A stretch of DNA of 64,000 bases from NCBI RefSeq assembly GCF_018140925.1, contig NZ_CP073315.1:2046001-2110000 (forward strand). The letters run 5' to 3'. Position numbers and translations under genes: made by a program. Source of the stretch: Psychrobacillus sp. INOP01 (GTDB lineage: Bacteria; Bacillota; Bacilli; Bacillales_A; Planococcaceae). Below are positions 44,393 through 53,943 of the stretch, piece after piece; position 1 is the first letter of the stretch, and each line of letters begins with the position of its first letter. The notes beneath the pieces were generated by a model, which saw nothing but the letters and a program-made list of their open reading frames with translations, was not told the origin of the DNA and did no database searches.

Positions 44393-45109
44393 CTAGCCCA
44401 AGCTCTCAAAAAGCAAATATAATCCCGTAAACAACAAGATGATATATGTAAATATGCGGAAAACATTTTGATTAATCCTCTTAAATAATAGTTGACCCAA
44501 GTACAGTCCAATTAGTACTAATGGTAAAGCAATTCCGCTAGATACCCATACGGTTTTGCTTGTTCCCGCAAAAATTACTTGGATTATTAGACTCACTGAA
44601 TAGATAAATAAATAAAATGCCAGCGTAGTACCCCGCAACTTTTCTTTTTGAGTATCTGTACCGGAAAAGTATAACAATAAAGGTGGTCCGGGCATCCCTA
44701 TACTAGTTGTTAGAGAACCTGATAGTCCGCCCACAATCAAATCTCTTTTTTTATTCTGTTTTATTCTAAACCTAAGTATAAGCATTATTGTTAATACTAA
44801 GATGATCAGACTTATTCCCAATTTAATTTTATTAATATCTATTAGTAAGAAAGTTATAATTCCTATTGGCAGTCCTGCGACACTTCCAATTATTAATCTT
44901 TTTAACACTTCAAAATCTATATCCTTTATAATCTTAGTTATTAAAGCACCAGAAATAACTAATGATAACAACAGGTTAATTTGTATTGCTTCCATTGGTT
45001 CAAATATCAAAAGAAGGAAGGGAGTAGCCAAAATAGAAAAACCAAATCCGGTACTCGTTTGAAGAATGGAGGCCACTAAAATAATTGCAAAGAATAGTAC
45101 TGTATCCAT
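44393..45109 (-). CDS. TSUP-family (TauE/SafE) membrane transporter
   Basis: A 238-aa protein with about eight helices in two related halves. SILQTSTGFGFSILATPFLL (about 14-33) and GGLSGSLTTSIGMPGPPLLL (about 126-145) are the duplicated G-x-G-F/G-P-P signature of TSUP proteins. These export or import sulfite, sulfoacetate or related small anions. No sulfur gene is adjacent. A terminator lies upstream at 45193-45227. Confidence 0.8.
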   Translation of the reverse strand: MDTVLFFAIILVASILQTSTGFGFSILATPFLLLIFEPMEAIQINLLLSLVISGALITKIIKDIDFEVLKRLIIGSVAGLPIGIITFLLIDINKIKLGISLIILVLTIMLILRFRIKQNKKRDLIVGGLSGSLTTSIGMPGPPLLLYFSGTDTQKEKLRGTTLAFYLFIYSVSLIIQVIFAGTSKTVWVSSGIALPLVLIGLYLGQLLFKRINQNVFRIFTYIILLFTGLYLLFESLG

Positions 45110-45192
45110 ATAAAACCTACTTTCTTACATAAGACATAGACTAAAAAAACTATTTAAGTCTAGCGTTTTAACAATATTAACGATAAACGAAC

Positions 45193-45227
45193 AAAGGATA
45201 CCTTAAACGAAAGGTATCCTTTGTATT
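45193..45227. terminator. terminator-like hairpin
   Basis: ACAAAGGATACCTT / AAGGTATCCTTTGT around a 6-nt loop, followed by ATTT. Confidence 0.65.
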
Positions 45228-45459
45228 TATAAAAGCTATCTATTTAGAATATCACTATCCAAAAATAGGTCAACTTATTGTTTGACCATATAAACTATAA
45301 ACAACTTTTTATCAGTATGTCTTTAAACTAATTCCCTCTTATTAAGAGGGACTAAAGGACACTTCCCTCTAGCCCCTCTCTAATCTCAATGTTTAGTTTA
45401 CATCTACCAATATTAAACCTAAATGACTGGACCTCATTTTAGTATTATTAGAAATAATA

Positions 45460-45681
45460 CTATTTTTGATTTCCTTTAGGTTTGAACGTTTTACAGCACG
45501 TATCTGCTGAATGACTTGCTTCTTCAGAAATAGAGCGGTAATCAAATTCAGAAGCAAACTCTGTATTATTGTCGTTTGCATTGTAATCCATATCTATTTC
45601 AATTTTTTCGGCTCCACAAACATTTCCTTTTGCATGGAAAATACAATTTGATACAGCACATTTAACTTCTACATTTGGCAT
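45460..45681 (-). CDS. DUF1540 small cysteine-rich protein
   Basis: A 73-aa protein starting MPNVEVKCAVSNCIFHAKGN. Cysteines at about 8, 13 and 22 (C-x4-C-x8-C) and a later CC pair (about 62-63) match DUF1540, a small presumed metal-binding domain found in spore-formers. ATG 45681 follows AGGAGGACAACT, so the longer frame to 45750 is not used. Function unknown. Confidence 0.8.
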   Translation of the reverse strand: MPNVEVKCAVSNCIFHAKGNVCGAEKIEIDMDYNANDNNTEFASEFDYRSISEEASHSADTCCKTFKPKGNQK

Positions 45682-45849
45682 AGTTGTCCTCCTAACCTGA
45701 GATGTTTTAAGAAATACATAAATGTACTCCTCATAAAATATCTTGCCCAATTCAACGAGTTTAATTTATACAAGAATTTTTCTTTTTGCATTTACTTCAT
45801 ATGTGAATTGAATTCATAAAAGCATATTAAATAGTGAAATCCAAACAAT

Positions 45850-45905
45850 CTTGACTTCCGCTCCATGCGGACGCTTTCTTTAAATGGAATCCGGTTTCTA
45901 GAAAT
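45850..45905. repeat. short GC-richer intergenic repeat, family 3, inverted copy
   Basis: CTTCCGCTCCATGCGGACGC then TTTCTTT; the reverse complement carries AAAGCGTCCGCATGGAGCGG, matching the cores at 25.6 and 37.9 kb. Confidence 0.45.
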
Positions 45906-45914
45906 CAAAAAAGC

Positions 45915-45958
45915 AAAAAGAATCTATAATCTATCTATGGACAGATTAAAGATTCTAC
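45915..45958 (-). terminator. terminator of mqo
   Basis: Minus-strand AGAATCTTTAATCTGTC pairs with GATAGATTATAGATTCT, with one bulge, and is followed by TTTTT. Confidence 0.75.
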
Positions 45959-45969
45959 ATTTTAAAGAA

Positions 45970-47478
45970 TTAACTATAGACTTCTTCTTTTTTGCTTAGA
46001 CCAAGTGCCTTTGCTGTTGAAGTATGGACTTCGTGTAAAAGCTCTGGATTTTCCATTAACGATACGCCATAAGAAGGAATCATTTCTTTAATTTTTGGTT
46101 CCCACTCCTCTATTTGTTGCGGGAAGCATCTATAAAGTATCTCTATCATAGCATGGACAGCGGTGGAAGCACCTGGAGAAGCACCTAGCAATGCTGCGAT
46201 AGAACCATCAGCTGCAGTGACAATCTCTGTACCAAATTGAAGTGTTCCTTTACCGCCAGTCTCTGTATCTTTGATAACTTGTACACGTTGACCTGCTACT
46301 ACTGTATCCCAATCCTCGAGTTTAGCATTCGGGATAAACTCACGTAATTCTTCAATACGTTTTTCTTTTGACAGCATAACTTGTTGAATCAGGTATTTTG
46401 TTAAGGACAACTCTTTTGCTCCTGCTGCCAACATAGTTGTTAAATTATCTGGTTTTACAGAAGTTACTAAATCCAACATTGAACCTGTTTTTAAAAACTT
46501 TGGTGAGAAACCAGCAAACGGTCCGAATAATAGTGATTTTTTATTGTCGATAAATCTTGTATCTAGATGTGGAACAGACATTGGTGGAGCGCCGACCTTA
46601 GCTTTTCCGTATACTTTCGCATGGTGCTGCTCTACGACTTCCGGCTTGTTACATACTAAAAATAGTCCACTTACCGGGAATCCTCCAATATGTTTTCCTT
46701 CAGGTATACCAGATTTTTGTAGCAAATGAAGACTTCCTCCTCCACCTCCGACGAAGACGAATTTTGCGGTATGGTATTCGATTTTACCTTCAGCATCATT
46801 CTTCACTTTCACTTCCCACTTGCCATCACTCGTACGTTTAAGATTTTCCACACTATGATTGTAGTTAATATCAACGTTTTGGTTTTTAAGGTGATCAAGC
46901 AACATACGTGTTAAAGCTCCGAAGTTTACATCCGTTCCAGAGTCAATTTTTGTAGCTGCAATAGCTTCCGTTGCTGGACGATTCTGCATGATAAGCGGAA
47001 TCCATTCCTTCAGTTTTTCTGGATTATCGGAAAATTCCATCCCTTGGAATAGAGGATTATTTGACATTGCTTCAAAACGCTTCTTTAAAAAAGCTACATT
47101 TTCTTCTCCTTGTACCATACTCATGTGAGGTATTGGCATGATAAAGTCTTCTGGATTATTTAGTAGCTTGCTGTTTACAAGATAAGACCAAAACTGCATT
47201 GAAAGTTGGAACTGTTCATTAATGTTAATTGCTTTGGTAATATTTATAGAGCCGTCTGGATTTGCCGAAGTGTAATTTAGCTCACACAGCGCCGCGTGCC
47301 CTGTTCCTGCGTTATTCCATTCGTTAGAGCTTTCTTCCCCTGCTTTATCGAGTTTCTCAAATACTTTAACTTTCCATTCTGGTTTTAATTCCTTCAATAA
47401 TGTTCCTAAAGTAGCACTCATAATTCCGGCACCTATTAAGATAACTTCTGTTTCTATTTCAGTTTCTCTCTTGTTCAT
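45970..47478 (-). CDS. mqo: malate:quinone oxidoreductase
   Basis: A 502-aa FAD-dependent peripheral membrane dehydrogenase. [20 protein letters not shown] (about 13-32) is the dinucleotide-binding motif, [19 protein letters not shown] (about 52-70) the signature of MQO, and [20 protein letters not shown] and [13 protein letters not shown] (about 436-448) occur as usual. It oxidises malate to oxaloacetate and passes electrons to menaquinone. Length is normal. ATG 47478 follows AAGGAAGG. Monocistronic. Confidence 0.95.
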   Translation of the reverse strand: MNKRETEIETEVILIGAGIMSATLGTLLKELKPEWKVKVFEKLDKAGEESSNEWNNAGTGHAALCELNYTSANPDGSINITKAININEQFQLSMQFWSYLVNSKLLNNPEDFIMPIPHMSMVQGEENVAFLKKRFEAMSNNPLFQGMEFSDNPEKLKEWIPLIMQNRPATEAIAATKIDSGTDVNFGALTRMLLDHLKNQNVDINYNHSVENLKRTSDGKWEVKVKNDAEGKIEYHTAKFVFVGGGGGSLHLLQKSGIPEGKHIGGFPVSGLFLVCNKPEVVEQHHAKVYGKAKVGAPPMSVPHLDTRFIDNKKSLLFGPFAGFSPKFLKTGSMLDLVTSVKPDNLTTMLAAGAKELSLTKYLIQQVMLSKEKRIEELREFIPNAKLEDWDTVVAGQRVQVIKDTETGGKGTLQFGTEIVTAADGSIAALLGASPGASTAVHAMIEILYRCFPQQIEEWEPKIKEMIPSYGVSLMENPELLHEVHTSTAKALGLSKKEEVYS

Positions 47479-47714
47479 ATAAACCTTCCTTACTCCGTAT
47501 TTGTTTAAAGGATGTACACTACTTAGGCATAACTATATGTCAAGTTAAATTACAGGAATACATCTTTTTTCATTCTATTATAACCATATCATAAATTACA
47601 ATTTATTATTGATGATATCTTCTATTATCTGCTAATTATAAGCTATTTGAAAGCGATTTAAAAGCTAGTAAATAGTGAGAATATTACCAGCGGACCGCGA
47701 CTATATAATTTTAA

Positions 47715-47768
47715 AAATTTCTTATGGTACAGTTCTTCGTAATCGATACTTTAACCTAGTGCATTGGA
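47715..47768. repeat. small palindromic repeat, family 2, divergent copy
   Basis: CTTATGGTACAGTTCTTCGT followed by AATCGATACTTTAACC resembles the family 2 core TTATGATACGGTTCTCCGT at 56.7, 58.0, 62.0 and 62.2 kb. Confidence 0.45.
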
Positions 47769-47774
47769 AGTTTA

Positions 47775-47822
47775 AAAGGGCCATTCTCAGTTGTAAAAAC
47801 AACTCGAATAGCCCTTTCCTTT
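47775..47822. terminator. terminator of the metNIQ operon
   Basis: AAAGGGC, ATTC and GTTGT pair with ACAAC, GAAT and GCCCTTT in a long interrupted stem flanked by A and T runs. Confidence 0.7.
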
Positions 47823-47829
47823 TAACTGC

Positions 47830-48657
47830 CTAGAATGCTGGAATTGCAGTTTCATCATAATTTTCTTCTAAAAACTCTCGTACTTCGGTACTTGTCATGG
47901 CTTCAGCTAGCTTTTTAATTGCCTCTGAATCCTCATTATCTTCGCGCGCAACTAGAGTTATGGCAAAGTCATTATCGTCACCCTCAGTTAGGAGAGCATC
48001 GCTTTTTGGTGTTAATCCAAGTGGAGCAGCATAAGCAGGTGTCATTACTACTGCATCAGCATCATCATACATTCTCGCTAGCATTAACAAATCTACTTCC
48101 TCGAACTTATAATTTTTTGGATTTTCCACAATATCTGCTTTTGTATAGTATGGACCTGTTTTCTCTTTTAAAGTGATCACATCATGTTGAGCTAATAATG
48201 CTAACGAACGATCTATATTTGAAACGTCATTTGCAATAGCGATAACAGCTTCCTCCGGTAATTCATCCATCGAATTATATTCTTTAGAATATGTGCCATA
48301 ATTTGCAAAATAGATAGGCACAATTGGCACTAGATTTGCATCGTTGTTTCTATTGAATTCCTCCATATAGGGAACATGCTGGAAGAAATTCACGTCTACT
48401 TCACCTGCTGCTAGAGCACTGTTAGGCTGAACATTATCTCCTAATACAACAATTTCAAGATTAATCGATTCCTCTGCTAATTTTGGCTTAATAAGCTCAA
48501 GAATCTCTGTCATTGGGGGAATTAATGATGCTACTTTCAATGTTACTTCTTCTTGATCATTTTCCTGTGCTTTTTCTTTATCATTTGCCTCATTTTCTTG
48601 ACTACACCCTGCTAAAATTAATACAAACATTGTCATTAAAAATAGAATTTTTTTCAT
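47830..48657 (-). CDS. metQ: MetQ-family ABC transporter substrate-binding lipoprotein
   Basis: A 275-aa NLPA/MetQ lipoprotein; LILAGCSQ (lipobox Cys about 18) then LKVASLIPPMTEILELIKPK. AAGEVDVNFFQHVPYMEEFN (about 87-106) and DLLMLARMYDDADAVVMTPA are family segments. The D-A-x-x-x-x-P ligand segment is present as DADAVVMTPAYA. It probably binds methionine, but no S box is seen upstream, unlike most Bacillales met operons, so another ligand is possible. Confidence 0.85.
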   Translation of the reverse strand: MKKILFLMTMFVLILAGCSQENEANDKEKAQENDQEEVTLKVASLIPPMTEILELIKPKLAEESINLEIVVLGDNVQPNSALAAGEVDVNFFQHVPYMEEFNRNNDANLVPIVPIYFANYGTYSKEYNSMDELPEEAVIAIANDVSNIDRSLALLAQHDVITLKEKTGPYYTKADIVENPKNYKFEEVDLLMLARMYDDADAVVMTPAYAAPLGLTPKSDALLTEGDDNDFAITLVAREDNEDSEAIKKLAEAMTSTEVREFLEENYDETAIPAF

Positions 48658-48673
48658 GTTTTCCTCCTATTAT

Positions 48674-49336
48674 CTATCTCTTATCAATCAGTCTGGCTAC
48701 AGTTGTACCAACAAATTGGATAAGCTGTACTAGTATAATCATAATAATAATCATATAAATCATTAAATCGGTTTTAAATTGTTGGTATCCATAGCGGATA
48801 GCAAAATCACCTATACCTCCACCTCCAACTACTCCCATTATTGTCGAATATGAAATAAAACTAATTATCGATGTCGTTAATCCAAGAACAAGACCAGATC
48901 TAGTCTCGACATAAAGAAATTTAAATATAATTTCCTTAACAGAAGCACCCATTGAAATTGCCGCTTCCATTACACCTTTTGGTACTTCCAATAAAGATTG
49001 CTCAACTAATCTTGAATAATGCGCAATGGCTATTATCGATAAAGGAACAATTGCAGCTGCTGTGCCTATTGCTGTTCCTATGATTAATCTTGTAAAAGGA
49101 ATTAAAAAAACAACTAATAATAAGAACGGAAAAGAACGGATAATATTTACTAATAAATTTAAAATAGAAAAAACTAACCGATTCTCGAGCACCTGACCCT
49201 TTCGACAAATGAAAAGTAACGTTCCAACAGGGAGACCTAATAAAATTGCCGCTACTATAGATGCACCAACCATTATAAACGTTTCACCGATCGACGCCCA
49301 AATTTCAGCCTCATATTGAACTAATATCTCAGGCAT
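48674..49336 (-). CDS. metI: MetI-family ABC transporter permease
   Basis: A 220-aa permease with five helices. FPFLLLVVFLIPFTRLIIGT and EAAISMGASVKEIIFKFLYV (EAA loop) match MetI, with VGGGGIGDFAIRYGYQQF near the C-terminus. I chose ATG 49336 (MPEILVQYE), preceded by GGGGAG; it overlaps the 3' end of metN by 8 nt. Confidence 0.88.
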   Translation of the reverse strand: MPEILVQYEAEIWASIGETFIMVGASIVAAILLGLPVGTLLFICRKGQVLENRLVFSILNLLVNIIRSFPFLLLVVFLIPFTRLIIGTAIGTAAAIVPLSIIAIAHYSRLVEQSLLEVPKGVMEAAISMGASVKEIIFKFLYVETRSGLVLGLTTSIISFISYSTIMGVVGGGGIGDFAIRYGYQQFKTDLMIYMIIIMIILVQLIQFVGTTVARLIDKR

Positions 49337-50078
49337 CGTCCATCTCCCCATCCTTTGTTAACTGCTCCACAAAGTAGCTAGGTCTATTATCTATAATTGG
49401 AATACTTTTTGGTTCAATTAATACGATGTCATAGATTTCTCCAGCTGCCATTACAGTTACTCGATTACATATACTTTTAATCACTTCCATCTCATGACTG
49501 ACAATGACAATTGTAACACCTAGACTTTGATTAATATTTTTTAATACCTCTAATATTTCAGCAGTTGTATTAGGATCAAGTGAAGAGGTTGGTTCATCAC
49601 ATAACAAAACTTGGGGATTATTCGCTAGTGCTCTTGCAATTGCAACGCGCTGCTTTTGTCCGCCACTTAACTGAACTGGATATTGTTCCATTAAATTCTC
49701 CAACCCAACAAATTGAAGACATTCTATCACTCGACTCTTTCGTTCCTTTTTTGGAATGTTGGCCAACTCTAAGGAAACGGCGACATTTTCATAAACTGTT
49801 TTATTCGCCACTAGATTAAAATGCTGAAAAATCATCCCTATTTTTTTTCGTGCATGTCGAAGTTCTTTGCTGCTCAAATTTGTTAACCTCTGACCATTAA
49901 CCTCTATTTCACCTTCATCTGGGATTTCCAATAAATTCATTAACCTAAGTAAAGTAGATTTACCTGCTCCACTAGCTCCTATAATTCCATGAATCTCGCC
50001 TTTATCTATCGTTAAGGAAACAGATTTAATGGCTTGAAATGTTGAAAAACTTTTACTGGCATTATGTAATTTAATCAC
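49329..50078 (-). CDS. metN: MetN-family ABC transporter ATPase lacking the regulatory domain
   Basis: A 249-aa ATPase with GASGAGKSTLLRLMN (Walker A), [15 protein letters not shown] (signature), LLCDEPTSSLDPNTT (Walker B) and VSHEM. MetN is usually about 340 residues because of a C-terminal NIL/ACT domain that binds methionine and shuts transport; here the protein ends at about residue 249, without it. The loss removes substrate trans-inhibition, or indicates a different substrate branch. Confidence 0.85.
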   Translation of the reverse strand: MIKLHNASKSFSTFQAIKSVSLTIDKGEIHGIIGASGAGKSTLLRLMNLLEIPDEGEIEVNGQRLTNLSSKELRHARKKIGMIFQHFNLVANKTVYENVAVSLELANIPKKERKSRVIECLQFVGLENLMEQYPVQLSGGQKQRVAIARALANNPQVLLCDEPTSSLDPNTTAEILEVLKNINQSLGVTIVIVSHEMEVIKSICNRVTVMAAGEIYDIVLIEPKSIPIIDNRPSYFVEQLTKDGEMDDA

Positions 50079-50175
50079 AAAAAAACCCCTTTCTATTATT
50101 GAAGGGTGATTACAATGTTTTTAATTATAGCCTAATATACTTGTACTGTCATTTAGCAGTTTCTTTCGGATTTTA

Positions 50176-50338
50176 TGGAACTAATAGCAAATTAAAAAGG
50201 AAAAATCGCAAGGTCCACTCCGAGAATCGCAAGTAACCTGGGATTTTTCCCCTAGATGGAGAATCACAAGTTGTATGGAGCTATTGCAAGTCAAACAGGA
50301 AAAATCACAGGGTCCACTCCGAGAATCGCAAGTAACCA
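50176..50338. repeat. direct repeat, two 63-bp copies with a 100-bp period
   Basis: TGGAACTAATAGCAA...GGAAAAATCGCAAGGTCC (50176-50238) recurs as TGGAGCTATTGCAAG...GGAAAAATCACAGGGTCC (50276-50338). Both end ACTCCGAGAATCGCAAGTAA. A shorter motif, GAATCGCAAGT and variants, appears about six times. It is non-coding, between metN and the ABC-2 operon. Confidence 0.8.
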
Positions 50339-50354
50339 CTGTTTCTAGAATCCA

Positions 50355-51263
50355 TTATCCCGGCTGGTACTCCATCGAATATAAATCATTCAATTTCAAC
50401 TTACCAAAGCTAAAATCAGTCAACTGCTGCTCTATTAAATACTGTGTGATATCACCTAATATCATTGTGTTCTGTTCACTTACATCAATAAGGGTTTTGC
50501 CACTTGGTAATGTCTGCACATGCAGTCCTGAAAACTTGTTCTTAAATACTTCAAGTAGCTCCGGCGAAAAATTTGACACACGAACGGTTGTTATCTTTTT
50601 GTCAGTAAAACCAGGTACCAATTCATCTACTAGCTTTAGCTCACCGTTTTTCATAAAGAAAATACGATCCGCATATTGCTCAAGGTTTTCCAATAAATGT
50701 GAAGCAATAATAATTATTTTGCCTTCCGCTTTCTTTTGTAAAAGTATTTGCGATATTAGCTCTACATGCGTTGGATCCAATCCATTCATCACTTCATCCA
50801 TCAGCATTATCTGTGTATCAGAGACAATTTGCATAGCAAAGCACAAACGCTGGCGCATTCCTAAAGAATATGTACCCGTTTTTTTCTTCACATAGGATTC
50901 CATACCAAGTTTTATAATTGTATCCTCTATTAGTTTCGGATCACTATTCCACATCGCCTGATAGATTCTCAAATGATTCTTACCTGATACATGATTATAT
51001 AAATCACTTTGATCAGGCATCATCGATACAGCTTGATGTATCTTCACTTCGTTTGCTTTATTTGAATATTGTAGTTTCTTATTCAAAATCACCTTGCCAT
51101 GGTTTGGTGATAAATAGTTCATAATTACATTCATAAGCGTCGATTTTCCTGTTCCGTTTGGGGCTACTAAACCAATAATCTCACCAGGTTGAAACGTAAT
51201 CGATATATCCTTTAATACTGATTTATCTCCAAATTGTACGCCTATTTGTTTTAATTCCAACAT
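50355..51263 (-). CDS. ABC-2 exporter ATPase
   Basis: A 302-aa ATPase of the drug/bacteriocin exporter type. APNGTGKSTLMNVIM (Walker A), YSLGMRQRLCFAMQIV (signature, with LG-M in place of SGGQ), IMLMDEVMNGLDPTHVE (Walker B) and ASHL are visible. The C-terminal 80 residues form the usual accessory domain. ATG 51263 or 51269 is used (SD GGAAGGGTG). Two integral membrane subunits follow upstream in the operon (52482 and 51279), so it is a three-gene exporter. The substrate is unknown. Confidence 0.85.
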   Translation of the reverse strand: MLELKQIGVQFGDKSVLKDISITFQPGEIIGLVAPNGTGKSTLMNVIMNYLSPNHGKVILNKKLQYSNKANEVKIHQAVSMMPDQSDLYNHVSGKNHLRIYQAMWNSDPKLIEDTIIKLGMESYVKKKTGTYSLGMRQRLCFAMQIVSDTQIMLMDEVMNGLDPTHVELISQILLQKKAEGKIIIIASHLLENLEQYADRIFFMKNGELKLVDELVPGFTDKKITTVRVSNFSPELLEVFKNKFSGLHVQTLPSGKTLIDVSEQNTMILGDITQYLIEQQLTDFSFGKLKLNDLYSMEYQPG

Positions 51264-51278
51264 GTCCATCACCCTTCC

Positions 51279-52478
51279 CTAAGCTATTAACTTAAATCTT
51301 TTTAATTTACTCGCAATCAACGTCAATATCATCAAGATAAGCGTGCAGCTTCCTAAAATTATTAACCCATTTTGATAGGTTAAGTATGGAGACTCGTAAA
51401 TAAAGTTTCTATATCCTGAAATAACTTGTCCTACTTGCACATAAGATGTTGGATAGCGCTGTATATCCGTATACGCTCCCATCACTCGTTCAAAATAGAT
51501 CCATTCAGCTGCTATCACGATAAAACTAACAAATAAGTTAGCAAATTCAGCTTTCAAGATAATACTTACGAACAAAATGATAGTTATAAAAAATAGAATC
51601 CAAACACTTATGAATAACCCGTTTTTCAATATGAATGTACCCATGGTCATATTGGAAAAGGTTTCTTCTATGTAAGAATAAATAGGCACCCTGAGTGAAA
51701 GATTACCAAAGCCATTTTGTAATCCGATAATGACCAAACCCACACATAGTGGAATAATTGTCAAAATACTTCCTATAAATGCAACTATCCCTTTCATGAA
51801 TAGCTTTTTCCAATCAGCAATAGGGAATCCCTTTAACAAACTTGGATTACGGCGATCTTTCAATACAATATCTACAGATAAAAAGATACAACTTATAAAT
51901 AATACAAGTGGTAAATATTCATTTAACATACGTTGTAACGTTTGTAGTGCTGTTCTTTCCTCAAACAGTTCCATCGACAGTTCGGAACTTCCCTCTATAT
52001 ATCCAGTAAATCTACTAGCCGTATAGCCATAACCATAATGACCATCAGCATGAGCATAATCATTGTCATAGGTGTAATAGAGGGGGTTATAGAATAATTC
52101 ACTACTGTTTAATGTCATTGCATCAGAATATTTATACCATTCTGCCGTTGCTTCCGCGTATTTTAAATAATCATTCTCACTCAACGCTTCAATTCTTGCT
52201 TTATCCAATTCATTCCACCTTGGGAATATCGCAAGTGCGTAGGCTACTGAAGGATGTATATTAAATTTCCCTTCTACACTTTTGATAAAATCATCTCTCG
52301 TATTGAAACGCGCCTCCATTTCCGCTACATCGACTTTTTCAATAGGATCATAAGCGGGTGCGACTTTTAATGCAAAATATAAAGCTAAAAAAAGTAAAAT
52401 CACATATACAGCTATGTTTTTCTTATTCGTAAAAAATTGTCTAAACTCCCATTTAAAATAAGACCACATCTCATCCAC
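51279..52478 (-). CDS. ABC-2 exporter permease subunit
   Basis: A 399-aa protein. One N-terminal segment (NIAVYVILLFLALYFALKV, about 21-39) is followed by a large extracytoplasmic domain (about 45-180) and five more helices (for example YLPLVLFISCIFLSVDIVL). This is the ABC2_membrane_3-like layout. It sits 3 nt from the other permease gene and 15 nt before the ATPase. Confidence 0.75.
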   Translation of the reverse strand: MDEMWSYFKWEFRQFFTNKKNIAVYVILLFLALYFALKVAPAYDPIEKVDVAEMEARFNTRDDFIKSVEGKFNIHPSVAYALAIFPRWNELDKARIEALSENDYLKYAEATAEWYKYSDAMTLNSSELFYNPLYYTYDNDYAHADGHYGYGYTASRFTGYIEGSSELSMELFEERTALQTLQRMLNEYLPLVLFISCIFLSVDIVLKDRRNPSLLKGFPIADWKKLFMKGIVAFIGSILTIIPLCVGLVIIGLQNGFGNLSLRVPIYSYIEETFSNMTMGTFILKNGLFISVWILFFITIILFVSIILKAEFANLFVSFIVIAAEWIYFERVMGAYTDIQRYPTSYVQVGQVISGYRNFIYESPYLTYQNGLIILGSCTLILMILTLIASKLKRFKLIA

Positions 52479-52481
52479 CCC

Positions 52482-53600
52482 CTATATTTTCTGAAGCTTC
52501 CCAGTCGATAAAAACCATTTTATAATAGCCATCAGCAATATTATGCTAATACATATATAGACCAACCCTACATTGCTATTTAACGCGACCGGGGTTGCTA
52601 AATTCAGAGAATCTCCATTTAAGACACTTGGAAAGTTAACATAGTTAAATGGATTAAACGGTATAAGCTCGATTAAACTTGGGAACAAAATAGGAATTAC
52701 GACAAGGATAATCTGTACAAATATAGTTAAATAAACATTTTTTAATAGTACATTCAAAATCACGGACAATAAAATTGCAAAAACCGCCAAACAAATCATA
52801 TAAACAATGGAAACTGCTATGTATTTATATATCGGATAAATCATTACCTCACCATTAAAAACGGCTACAGGATAAGATGCCTGCCCCAGTCCTTTAAAGT
52901 AGAGTAGCGGCAAACTACATACAATAAGCTCAAAAATGAAAATAAAGACAATACCCATCGAAGTCATACATTTCGCTAGTACATACTGACTAAAAGCGAT
53001 AGGATATCCTTTAATAAGAGAAGTATGTCGGAAATCATCTATCATAATGTTAGATGCGTAGATACAAATTAGAACAAACCAAACCGAACCTACTACACTA
53101 AATAGAAACGCTAAAAATGGATAGAAGCTTAGGGAGCCGAAGGATAATGCTAAATTATGTTCCTTTAAATATTGATAATAGGCAGAATCCATTTCATTCT
53201 CTATTTTTGTTGGTAAATTTCCAGCTATTAACTCATAATTGTCCATTTCAAAAGCTTGTTTTCGTAATTCTGTTAGCTCAATTGCTGTTTCTATAAACAA
53301 CTCTGGCTGCTCTGTTTTTAATGCCATCCCCTGTTTTGGATAAGTGTAATATTGTTTGACTATATTTTTGTATATATCACTACCATCCCCGTATTCACTA
53401 GCATCAACAATTTGAAATTTATTCATAGCTACCTTGACTGGTAGGGATTCACTTGATTTTTCTTTAATCGGATTTCCTAACTCCTGAGTATTAGCAAAGA
53501 CAACCATCCCAATCACACAGAGAGCTACAATGAGACATGCAAAAATGTTTTTCCTATCAGTTTTTTCTATAATATATAGCGTTTTTAACATATTTCTCAT
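52482..53600 (-). CDS. ABC-2 exporter permease subunit
   Basis: A 372-aa paralogue-like permease: one helix (IFACLIVALCVIGMVVFA, about 18-35), an external loop of about 100 residues, then five or six helices ending in VYICISIILLMAIIKWFL. ATG 53600 follows GGAGGAGTGG; the frame start at 53627 is upstream of that site. First gene of the operon. Confidence 0.75.
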   Translation of the reverse strand: MRNMLKTLYIIEKTDRKNIFACLIVALCVIGMVVFANTQELGNPIKEKSSESLPVKVAMNKFQIVDASEYGDGSDIYKNIVKQYYTYPKQGMALKTEQPELFIETAIELTELRKQAFEMDNYELIAGNLPTKIENEMDSAYYQYLKEHNLALSFGSLSFYPFLAFLFSVVGSVWFVLICIYASNIMIDDFRHTSLIKGYPIAFSQYVLAKCMTSMGIVFIFIFELIVCSLPLLYFKGLGQASYPVAVFNGEVMIYPIYKYIAVSIVYMICLAVFAILLSVILNVLLKNVYLTIFVQIILVVIPILFPSLIELIPFNPFNYVNFPSVLNGDSLNLATPVALNSNVGLVYICISIILLMAIIKWFLSTGKLQKI

Positions 53601-53627
53601 ATAATTCCACTCCTCCAGCAAAAACAT

Positions 53628-53943
53628 GTGAAAATTATTTCGCCATTATCTATTTTAATATTAATTTGAATTTCTTTCGTTTTGTGAATATTTAGTTTAT
53701 TATAGTTTCATATAATCCTTTAATAAAATAAAAAATTCTTATACTTCCAATTTTATTCTCTATATTATCATTCGACATATACCCACAAATTACCTCCTTT
53801 ATAAAAAAATACAAAATTACTGGATACTTTGAAACATTTCTATCGCATGCTATCCGAAAAGAATGATCGGCGTAGCCTACCATATTCTGGTATTACAATT
53901 ATTCTGATACACTATGGTTAATATTACTAGGAGGGATGTTTAC
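53628..53943. other. divergent promoter region, no gene seen
   Basis: About 315 nt of AT-rich sequence between the ABC-2 operon and the secreted-protein gene. The only minus-strand frame (53692-53883) lacks a ribosome binding site and a recognisable product. Confidence 0.5.

Noticed and set aside
50079-50175. SAM-I riboswitch in front of metNIQ
   Set aside because: Only a small hairpin (ACCCCTT...AAGGGT) is present; the S-box blocks are absent.
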